The notes under the pieces: model-generated
Told to the model about the DNA's origin: nothing
What the model saw: only the letters and a program-made list of their open reading frames with translations
Databases searched by the model: none
Part shown: positions 15,800-22,209 of the stretch, piece after piece
Layout of the letters: each line of letters starts with the position of its first letter
Numbering within the stretch: position 1 is the first letter of the stretch
Translations under genes and position numbers: made by a program
IMG/VR virus record: IMGVR_UViG_3300036398_003363
Span: 1-46,674 of that record
Direction: 5' to 3' (one strand)
DNA: 46,674 nt
Source of the DNA: a virus

Positions 15800-18101
15800 T
15801 TTTCGATAGCGCGTTAAGCACGCCGTCTCCACGTTCGTGAATAAGCTGCGTGGCAAAATCTTGTTTCGGGTACTGTCCCCGCGCGATCGCCAGATACTTC
15901 TGCTCGCGATGGCCGGGTATTAACGTATCACGCCATGACTCTGTATTGCGGTCGAGCGCGGCCTGATTGTCACCACGGTCTTTCACTTTACGGACGTGCG
16001 CCATGACGTTCCCCAACAGCGACTGGTTCTGGTCGTACTGGATGGGCGTCTGCGTCAAATGCCTGAAATACGGATTAGACGCAGCCTTGGATTGAACTGG
16101 CACAACAGTCGGGATAATCAGCGGGTCGGCGTGGAACTTGAACTTGGTAGGGGCGTGCGTAATTCCCATGTGATACGGCTCTGGATCGTCTACCACCCAC
16201 TCGTGCGGCGCCTCGGCCATGAGCTTCTTCAGAATCTGGTTCTTCTGGTCGTAGCGCTTATTGTCAGAATGCTCTTTGGCTTCGCGCAGCTTACGAATAA
16301 TAGCCGGCATAGCGGCTTTTTCGCTCAGCTTTTCTTTTTCGTAGTACCCGGGGTCTTTTTGCAGATGATCCTTGGCAATTTCTTTGGCGACTTGATCATT
16401 GCTGGTATGTTCGTGCTCATCTGCGGCTCCTGCGGCAAGGTCTTTTGGGGAAAACTTACTATCGGGAATGTTGTCGGCTTTACCGCCCGGGAGAAGGTCG
16501 GCGGCGGTCTTCTTAGCGGCGTTAGCAATAATGTGATTAAGCGCAGCTATACGCGCGGTAGCAATAGCGGGCGCGTTGTATTTTTTCACACGCTGCATAA
16601 TCGCCAAAGCTTCGGTCGGATCGTAGTAGCCGCGATCTTTGGCAGCCCAAAAATCGAGATTTTTGCCTTGAGCGTGATTAACAATGTCGGCGGCAATAAA
16701 ATGCGTCCGAGAACCAGCAAAATTGCCGCGCCCTTTTTTGGCTTTTTCAGCGCGCATCTTTGCAGTCCAAGGAAAATCAACAGGCGCCACGGGAAGCACA
16801 CGCGCGTTGGTAGCCTTAATGCCAGTTTCTTCCTCTAACTCGCGCAAAGCGGCCGTAGCTGGATCCTCGCCCGGGTCAATACCGCCACCGGGCAGCGCGA
16901 AAGATCCGTCGTTGTCCCACTTGCCGCCATAGAGTTTGCCTGTGATTGGGTCGCGGGCATAAACCTCAGCGCGTTCGCGCCACGGTAATTTTTCTGCCGC
17001 TTTTTTAAGCACAGGCGCAAGCAATTTCTTAATGTCCGGCCCAATGTAGTCATCGCCCTCGGGAACGCCGTGCGCCAGCGTGATAATCGGATCAGATCCT
17101 ACAGTGGCTTTAAAATTACCGGGTTTTAGTTTGTGCTTAGCCAGTTCAAGATAGTGCTCATGCGGGTTATTTGGATCAGTGCCTAATGCGCGAAACGCAG
17201 TTGGTTTGATCTTTACCCCAAGCTCTTCAAACATCTCGCGGGCGGCTGTTTGCGCAGGCGTTTCACCAGCTTCGACACCGCCGCCAATAAACCTCCGCTT
17301 GCCGAGGTTTTGCGGCCACTTCGGGTTGTTAAGTGTTTCGAGCAAGTACTTGCCCTTATACGGGAGTACCACGCGTACACGCTGTTGGACCGCGTCGGCA
17401 TTCGCAGCCTTTTCTCCCGCGCAGCATGATTTTTTGCAGACGCAATTAGGCGGGCAGGTGCAACGGCCGGAGCAATTGCACTCATACGTTGTTTCGGCGT
17501 CTGCGGCGGCTTTCAGCTCACCGCGGCCGGCGGCAGTGTCAAACTTGCTGACGGTGTTGTCACGCAGGACGTTTCTACGCCGGACAGCTACGGTAATGTG
17601 GAACGGGTGGTCGCCATTGGGCAGCGCAGACAAGCCGTAGCTCTTGCGCAGTGCCGACAACTCTGGGCTTGAGATTTGAATAACCCAGAGCTTGCTCACG
17701 CCGTCGATGTTGTTGGGTGTGATCTCTTTAATCGGGCCTAGAGCGTACTTAAAAGAATGCCCGCGCTCGTTAATCTTACCGGGGCCGATCCGCTCGACCT
17801 CTTCGGCTGTCATGGCCGAAATATGCGCGTTTAAAAGCTCTTTGTCTACGTTGGGCACATTCAGCGTGCCCGCCAGCGGCAGCTCAGCCCCGGCATGCGA
17901 CATGGCGTCAAATACGCCGCGCACAAGGGCGTTCGGCACTGACAAGAGCAGCCAGCCGCTTTTGGCCAGATAGAGCCGGCCAGAGAGATGATATTCAGTG
18001 CCGGCTGTTTTAGCCGACTTTGAGAGCCAGCCGTGCGCGTTGCCAATGGTGTAAAACGGCGACGCCTGCGTTGACTGGTATAAGACAGACAATCCGTCCA
18101 T
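15792..18101 (-). CDS. 2H phosphoesterase-like + double Nudix fusion
   Basis: 769 residues. Residues 90-175 carry two H-x-[ST] motifs (HIS at 93-95, HIT at 168-170) at the spacing of 2H phosphoesterases, which cleave cyclic or 2'-5' phosphodiesters. Residues 208-227 hold a metallothionein-like cluster with all eight cysteines of the protein in CxC and CC steps. Two perfect Nudix boxes follow: GGVEAGE...REMFEELGV (about 274-296) and GGGIDPGE...RELEEETGI (about 405-428). Near 566-592, TSNDQVAKEIAKDHL resembles a motif found in other phage virion polypeptides. The C-terminal 170 residues are unassigned. A processed polyprotein or a multifunctional nucleotide-clearing enzyme is possible. The Nudix assignment is firm, the 2H assignment moderate. 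Confidence 0.9.
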   Translation of the reverse strand: MDGLSVLYQSTQASPFYTIGNAHGWLSKSAKTAGTEYHLSGRLYLAKSGWLLLSVPNALVRGVFDAMSHAGAELPLAGTLNVPNVDKELLNAHISAMTAEEVERIGPGKINERGHSFKYALGPIKEITPNNIDGVSKLWVIQISSPELSALRKSYGLSALPNGDHPFHITVAVRRRNVLRDNTVSKFDTAAGRGELKAAADAETTYECNCSGRCTCPPNCVCKKSCCAGEKAANADAVQQRVRVVLPYKGKYLLETLNNPKWPQNLGKRRFIGGGVEAGETPAQTAAREMFEELGVKIKPTAFRALGTDPNNPHEHYLELAKHKLKPGNFKATVGSDPIITLAHGVPEGDDYIGPDIKKLLAPVLKKAAEKLPWRERAEVYARDPITGKLYGGKWDNDGSFALPGGGIDPGEDPATAALRELEEETGIKATNARVLPVAPVDFPWTAKMRAEKAKKGRGNFAGSRTHFIAADIVNHAQGKNLDFWAAKDRGYYDPTEALAIMQRVKKYNAPAIATARIAALNHIIANAAKKTAADLLPGGKADNIPDSKFSPKDLAAGAADEHEHTSNDQVAKEIAKDHLQKDPGYYEKEKLSEKAAMPAIIRKLREAKEHSDNKRYDQKNQILKKLMAEAPHEWVVDDPEPYHMGITHAPTKFKFHADPLIIPTVVPVQSKAASNPYFRHLTQTPIQYDQNQSLLGNVMAHVRKVKDRGDNQAALDRNTESWRDTLIPGHREQKYLAIARGQYPKQDFATQLIHERGDGVLNALSKNV

Positions 18102-18121
18102 AGTCGGCCTTGTGTGCAGGA

Positions 18122-18283
18122 TTAGCGAGGCCGAGCTTGGATGTCAGGGATTCTGACCGCGGTCGGCTCTCGCTGCTGCACATGCTCCGCGGCGGCTTTA
18201 GCTGAAATCAGCAGCAGTCCAGCGCAAACCATCATCGCCATGGCCGCAGCTACGCTCAGGTCTTTACGAATTTCCTGTGTCAT
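18122..18283 (-). CDS. small membrane protein (53 aa)
   Basis: Short gene overlapping the end of the holin-like gene by 20 bases in another frame. ATG 18281-18283 has GGAGT ten bases upstream, and the frame runs to TAA at 18122-18124. The product begins MTQEIRKDLSVAAAMAMMV, with one transmembrane or signal segment (about residues 10-28, AAMAMMVCAGLLLISA) and a short polar tail. It fits a small lysis accessory or holin antagonist in context, with no family match. Its size makes the call less certain than its neighbours, but the ribosome site and coupling support it. Confidence 0.6.
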   Translation of the reverse strand: MTQEIRKDLSVAAAMAMMVCAGLLLISAKAAAEHVQQREPTAVRIPDIQARPR

Positions 18284-18623
18284 CTTCTGGACTCCCGTGG
18301 TCGTCGCGTTCGTGGGTAATGATGACTTTTATGCCTGCTCCGGCTAACAGAGATATTAACAAATCGGTGAGCGTCGAACCACCCATGCCGGCCAGCACGC
18401 AAATTCCTATTAATCCGTGAACGTTTTCAGCTTTTCGGTAATTTTGGTACCAAATTAACGCTATAGCCAGCCCCAGAAAGCCGGCGTTCAGCATTGCACT
18501 AATTATAGCTACATAGGAGACCTTTTTCCGCGAAAACCGCAGAAGCGTAGCCAGTCCGGCAAATGACGATACCCCGAAAGCACTGGCAAACACAGTTAAC
18601 GAATGCATATATTCGTCGAGCAT
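18264..18623 (-). CDS. three-helix membrane protein, putative holin
   Basis: 119 residues with about three transmembrane helices (residues roughly 10-28, 36-58, 70-98), separated by a basic loop (RFSRKKVSY), and a strongly acidic and His-containing C-terminal tail (HERDDHGSPEDD). The topology fits holins of the three-helix kind, but no family motif is certain. GAAGGTGG precedes ATG 18623. The structured intergenic element lies directly upstream (18647-18876), so that element could act as the leader of this gene. Confidence 0.65.
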   Translation of the reverse strand: MLDEYMHSLTVFASAFGVSSFAGLATLLRFSRKKVSYVAIISAMLNAGFLGLAIALIWYQNYRKAENVHGLIGICVLAGMGGSTLTDLLISLLAGAGIKVIITHERDDHGSPEDDTGNS

Positions 18624-18646
18624 GTTGCCACCTTCAGTTAAAACAA

Positions 18647-18876
18647 GTTAAGTGTTGTGCGCTCCTGTGATCCCCTCCACAGGTCCGAACCCCGGCGAAC
18701 CGGGGCAAAGCAATGACTTTCTAAGGCGTATAACTCAACCTCGTGCGGCATTCATCGCTCCACCTACCGTGTACACGGCCGTAGCCTGACCACGGACTCC
18801 CGCTAAACACGTCACATCCCTGCTCTGTATTTAGCCCTAACCAGTCGGCCACCACGACTAACGCACAACACTTAAC
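18647..18876 (-). ncRNA. candidate structured RNA closed by a 15-bp stem
   Basis: This is the largest gene-free stretch in the window (18624-18909). Its ends, gttaagtgttgtgcg at 18647-18661 and cgcacaacacttaac at 18862-18876, are perfect 15-bp reverse complements. Inside are four more perfect stems: 18664-18669 with 18678-18683; 18690-18695 with 18700-18705 around a four-base loop (UUCG on the minus strand); 18802-18807 with 18830-18835; and 18843-18847 with 18855-18859. A 12-base palindrome lies at 18767-18778. No open frame of note crosses it. I compared it by eye with RNase P RNA, tmRNA, 6S and SRP RNA and saw none of their conserved cores. The strand is assumed to follow the neighbours. 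A DNA-level role (origin, centromere-like site) is not excluded. Confidence 0.55.
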
Positions 18877-18909
18877 AGTTTATCAGCGTTGAAACACAAC
18901 CCGAAATGC

Positions 18910-19914
18910 CTACAGGATCTTAGCCGCGATTAAACAACCGCGCGCTACGGCGTGTAACGGGTCAGCGGCATGTCTGACTTCTTTAATCTCGAGCGGAAAA
19001 TCGGCTTCTGCCAGCTTCTTGGCAAATAAGTCGACAAACCCGGCCGCTTTACTCGTACCGCCCGCTACCGCAATTGGCAGCGGATTCTTGAACTTCGGCA
19101 GGAGCTTGTGGCCCGTGAGCGCAGCCGCCAGCTGTTTTGCCGTGTAATCGATCAGGCGCTCGTAATAAGCAGATACGGCACCCAGAATCGGACTTTCGTT
19201 CGGCTCGCCCACAACGAACGTGCCGTGTTCCTTTTCAGCCTGCACAACCGAGTCTGGCTCGGCTGTTGCGACGGCGGCCATGCGATCCACCCAGTCACCT
19301 GACTTAGTTGTGGAGAACATAACAGTCGGCTCGCCATTGAGCATGACGCAGCAATTCACCATACCCGCGCCCCACGAAAGAGCGATGCCGGTGTAATCGT
19401 CGTTCTCGAATTCGGAGTAGCACAGCGCTTCAGCTTCATTGATAGCCTTTGGGCTATAGCCGACCTCGCTTAAGATAGCCTTTACTATATCTTCGTGGTA
19501 ACCGACGTCGAAGTCCTCGTCTTCTTGATCGACAGGCTGCGCCGGGATACAGAACACGATCTTTTCGCCCGGTTCGCTAGCTTGGCCAGAGACTTCCTTG
19601 AGGATATAGGCCAAAATACGTTTGGCGTCTTTTTCCTTGGGGCTGACGACACCGCGGTACATCGGGCGCTTGGCAGACTCGTTGCGCTCCACGGCTTTTT
19701 CAATAGCATCTTGACCGAGCAGGATAAAGCTGCCGTCTTCGTCTTTTACAACGACCCGGCCCGCTAGACCTTTCTCGATCATCTTGGCGGCGACGGGCGT
19801 GGTCGGCTTAATAACGTAAAACGCGTCACGGAAGTCTTTGTATTCGACCGTGCCGGATTCGCCGTCTTTGGCAAGAACCACGAATGATGTACCAACGTCT
19901 AGACCTTTAGCCAT
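18910..19914 (-). CDS. actin-like ATPase (ParM/MreB/Hsp70 superfamily)
   Basis: 334 residues with actin-fold landmarks. LDVGTSFVVLAK at residues 5-16 is phosphate-1, NEAEAL at 159-164 is the connect-1 region, LSWGAGMVN at 179-187 is phosphate-2, and AVAGGTSKAAGF near 282-293 is the adenosine motif, followed by a final HAVARGCLIAA helix. Phosphate-2 is atypical: the usual Asp at its start is Ser, so ATP hydrolysis may be altered. The gene starts directly after a small membrane protein (19917-20270), which could anchor the filament. Phage and plasmid actins position or segregate DNA; that role is inferred here. The ribosome site AAAGG lies inside the end of the upstream gene. Confidence 0.88.
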   Translation of the reverse strand: MAKGLDVGTSFVVLAKDGESGTVEYKDFRDAFYVIKPTTPVAAKMIEKGLAGRVVVKDEDGSFILLGQDAIEKAVERNESAKRPMYRGVVSPKEKDAKRILAYILKEVSGQASEPGEKIVFCIPAQPVDQEDEDFDVGYHEDIVKAILSEVGYSPKAINEAEALCYSEFENDDYTGIALSWGAGMVNCCVMLNGEPTVMFSTTKSGDWVDRMAAVATAEPDSVVQAEKEHGTFVVGEPNESPILGAVSAYYERLIDYTAKQLAAALTGHKLLPKFKNPLPIAVAGGTSKAAGFVDLFAKKLAEADFPLEIKEVRHAADPLHAVARGCLIAAKIL

Positions 19915-19916
19915 TA

Positions 19917-20270
19917 TTATTTGCCTTTCAGTTGCGCGAGCCGTGAAACCGATGCCTGAATATCATCATCGGTCGTGACGGTTTTGCCAATAGCTGTCTC
20001 ATTGGATTTGGTCAAGCTGTCTGTCTTGACGGGCGCTACAAATTTACTGTCGTTAATCTCGACCTTATTCGCGGCTTTCGGCTTATCCTCGGCGGCGACT
20101 TTCCGAAAAAAGTCTTTTGGCTTCTCAGCGACAATGTCCGATATCTGCGACGCAAACAGATTTACTGTCCGATATATAAGGTCTAAGCGGCCCGCGATGT
20201 AACCGATCGCGTAGCCAAAGCACAGTAAGAACAACGCCGTAGCGTATGCGTAATAAATTCCGTCTATCAT
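19917..20270 (-). CDS. membrane-anchored adaptor-like protein
   Basis: 117 residues. One N-terminal transmembrane helix (YATALFLLCFGYAIGYIAG, about residues 9-27) is followed by an amphipathic region and a long, charged, probably disordered cytoplasmic tail (Lys, Ala, Thr, Ser-rich) that ends in a short helix (DIQASVSRLAQLKGK). It ends immediately before the actin-like ATPase ATG, so the two are very probably co-expressed. The layout would suit a membrane anchor for an actin filament, with the terminal helix as contact site. That is inference from position and topology. AGGTAGGT precedes ATG 20270. Confidence 0.78.
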   Translation of the reverse strand: MIDGIYYAYATALFLLCFGYAIGYIAGRLDLIYRTVNLFASQISDIVAEKPKDFFRKVAAEDKPKAANKVEINDSKFVAPVKTDSLTKSNETAIGKTVTTDDDIQASVSRLAQLKGK

Positions 20271-20285
20271 GAGACCTACCTAAGT

Positions 20286-20702
20286 CTAGTAATTTAATCG
20301 CCGCGTCGCTCGCGGGCATACTAAATTATCATCTAAAACGGGCAGCGTCTCAAATACGCAAAACTGCCCCTCAAACGCCCTGAACGCTGCCGTATCAGCG
20401 GCGCCTATTCCTTCTGGTAGGTCGTCTATCCAGACATCTACGCTATAACCGCGTGCTCGAGCTGCGGCCCGCTTTGGTTCGTGGTTGCAGAAAATACACC
20501 GGGTAAGCAGGCTAAACGCGTACGGGCCGAATACGCGGCCTAATTCAGCACGGCTTCTTGCGCTGTCTGTGCGGCCTGTTACGCACAGCACACGATGGCC
20601 GCGTGCAACAGCGTCAATTACGACGCCGCGCCAAAAATCGATATCGCCGGTAAACGTGCGATCAAAGTCGAGCGCAATGGTCAGGCGACGGTACGGGTTC
20701 AC
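20286..20702 (-). CDS. HAD-superfamily phosphatase-like protein
   Basis: 138 residues from GTG 20702, chosen because the GTGA there overlaps the upstream stop in the usual coupled arrangement. Motif I is ALDFDRTFTGD (nucleophile Asp12, acid Asp14), motif II is CVTGR, and the acidic motif IV is VWIDDLPEGI. The cap is minimal, as in polynucleotide-phosphatase-type or small-molecule HAD enzymes. CIFCNHEPK near the middle is a possible extra metal site. Substrate unknown. The gene follows a PD-(D/E)XK-like nuclease, so nucleic-acid end processing is one possibility. Confidence 0.85.
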   Translation of the reverse strand: MNPYRRLTIALDFDRTFTGDIDFWRGVVIDAVARGHRVLCVTGRTDSARSRAELGRVFGPYAFSLLTRCIFCNHEPKRAAARARGYSVDVWIDDLPEGIGAADTAAFRAFEGQFCVFETLPVLDDNLVCPRATRRLNY

Positions 20703-21172
20703 GGTGTTTTGAGTACCCACCACGCATCTGCCCACTTGCTGTCGGGCGATAAGCTCAGCTTGTACCGGTTTAGATCAATCTCGCCCGCTGGCATAATGTA
20801 AAAATGTCCGTATTTGATATTCGCAAATATGAACACGTCTACTTCGCCGGCCTCGTACCCGCGTGCCGGCGACGACATGTACGTGCCATTGCGCACATGT
20901 CCGACTTTGTTCCGCTTAACGGAAAACGCTGTAGAGCTGTTTTTTGTTTGCCCGTCCAGTTGCGTAGCTTTTATTTGCGCGCGTTTGAGCAAACTGCCGT
21001 ACGCCGTAACGATGTCGAAACCGATGTCGATCATTGGCGTGCACGGTAGTATTTTGTGCAATAACAACTGCGCATTTACTAACGCCACGCCGGCTGCGCC
21101 AATAGCCTGCGCCGTCGGCCATCGCATTTTTTCTTCGTACGACTGCACGCGTTTCGCATCGTCCGTCGTCAT
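20699..21172 (-). CDS. PD-(D/E)XK endonuclease-like protein
   Basis: 157 residues. The core MIDIGFDIVTAYGSLLKRAQIKATQ (about residues 46-70, read in blocks IGFDIVTAYG and AQIKATQ) matches the strand-D-turn-strand-QxK pattern of PD-(D/E)XK nucleases such as Holliday-junction-resolvase and intron-endonuclease relatives. An N-terminal helix carries an early acidic residue, and later strands (EVDVFIFANIKYGHFYIMP, in part DVFIFANI) agree with the fold. It probably cuts DNA. Its end overlaps the HAD gene by four bases, linking the two functions. Confidence 0.78.
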   Translation of the reverse strand: MTTDDAKRVQSYEEKMRWPTAQAIGAAGVALVNAQLLLHKILPCTPMIDIGFDIVTAYGSLLKRAQIKATQLDGQTKNSSTAFSVKRNKVGHVRNGTYMSSPARGYEAGEVDVFIFANIKYGHFYIMPAGEIDLNRYKLSLSPDSKWADAWWVLKTP

Positions 21173-21214
21173 TAAGTTGGTTCCTGCATCCGTGCCAGAG
21201 CCAATTGTTGAAAT

Positions 21215-22192
21215 TTAGTTCTTTGGTGTGTAGTCCAAATTTCTCATGTAGCGGTCAATTAACTTGGCTACATCATCCACCTCGATCATGGCCATGCACT
21301 GCGGCACCCACTGCCCGTCTTCCATCATTATTGGTGCTACGCATAAGCTGTTGTTTTTACTGTCGCCGTCCTCAAGCGGCACCACACGACTTTTCCAGCA
21401 GCCGCCCTTGTCGCAACATTTCAGCATCCCGCAAGTGTGCAGATAATGGTGGTTCGGGCCTTCTTCCCAGTGCGGCGCTTCGCGCCCGCCGGCGATAGTG
21501 ATATTAGCCCTGCTGGCTCGTCCGAAACGCGGATGCGCTGGTACGGCATACGCTAAATGCATCGGGAAGCTGACACCGGAGATCACGCCAAACGCGTTAT
21601 ATACCAACCGAATGAGCTGGCGCGTGTCGGTCTTGCCAACCATGTTAATCAGATTAGCGCCAGTCAGCTGCGGGTGGGTGTGTTCGGACGCGCCTACTTG
21701 AACAAACCACACATCAGGGAAACGATTTACGAGCTCCTGATATCTCGCAAAAGACCACGTCTTAGCCGTGAAGTCAGATTTGTGACCAGCGTTAAGCGCC
21801 CAATACGGCACGTCACGACCCAGAATCTCGTGCACGCCGGATATCCAGCCCTGCTCCGCTTCGCTAACCGGGATAACACCCGCGAAATTCGTCGGCTTAA
21901 TCGGCCGTCCCAGCTTTTCAGCTAAGTAGGCCGTAAACGCCGTGGAGAATCTATACGGTTTATTATTGCTTTCGTGTATGTGCGGATATTCCATCTGGAT
22001 AGTTTGCACATCTGGCGCGTTATCCGGAATTTTCGTAATCAGCGGGTTTTCCTCGAAAAGAGCCCGCACAGTCACGCGCACGTCTGTCAGATACTCTCCC
22101 GGATATGTTTCATGCAGACTTGTGAGCGCGTACAGCATCATCACAAGATCGCCGGGGCTTTGATGATTCGTCAGAATAAGCTTCTGTGCCAA
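21215..22192 (-). CDS. glycosyltransferase family 9-like protein
   Basis: 325 residues. The N-terminal Rossmann domain begins LILTNHQSPGDLVMMLYAL, the GT9 (heptosyltransferase-type) phosphate-binding start, and the C-terminal half contains WALNAGHKSDFTAKTW, YQELVNRF, and VISGVSFPMHLAYAV, as in the ADP-heptose transferase fold. Near residues 245-265 there is a cysteine cluster (HTCGMLKCCDKGGCWK) that could bind zinc or form disulfides and is unusual for the family. The start is TTG 22192 with AGGAG eight bases upstream. It is expected to transfer a sugar onto a glycan. It sits next to a GT-methyltransferase-GT fusion. Confidence 0.85.
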   Translation of the reverse strand: MAQKLILTNHQSPGDLVMMLYALTSLHETYPGEYLTDVRVTVRALFEENPLITKIPDNAPDVQTIQMEYPHIHESNNKPYRFSTAFTAYLAEKLGRPIKPTNFAGVIPVSEAEQGWISGVHEILGRDVPYWALNAGHKSDFTAKTWSFARYQELVNRFPDVWFVQVGASEHTHPQLTGANLINMVGKTDTRQLIRLVYNAFGVISGVSFPMHLAYAVPAHPRFGRASRANITIAGGREAPHWEEGPNHHYLHTCGMLKCCDKGGCWKSRVVPLEDGDSKNNSLCVAPIMMEDGQWVPQCMAMIEVDDVAKLIDRYMRNLDYTPKN

Positions 22193-22209
22193 AACGCTGC
22201 TCCTTGCGC

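Noticed and set aside
16000-16838. A 280-residue plus-strand frame opposite the Nudix gene
   Set aside because: The opposite strand holds two perfect Nudix motifs; the plus frame has no motif, signal or ribosome site.
18647-18876. RNase P RNA, tmRNA, 6S RNA, group I/II intron or retron msr-msd
   Set aside because: No conserved cores (for example GAGGAAAGUC of RNase P, tRNA-like tmRNA end, domain V) are visible and no reverse transcriptase gene lies nearby. Kept only as an unassigned structured element.
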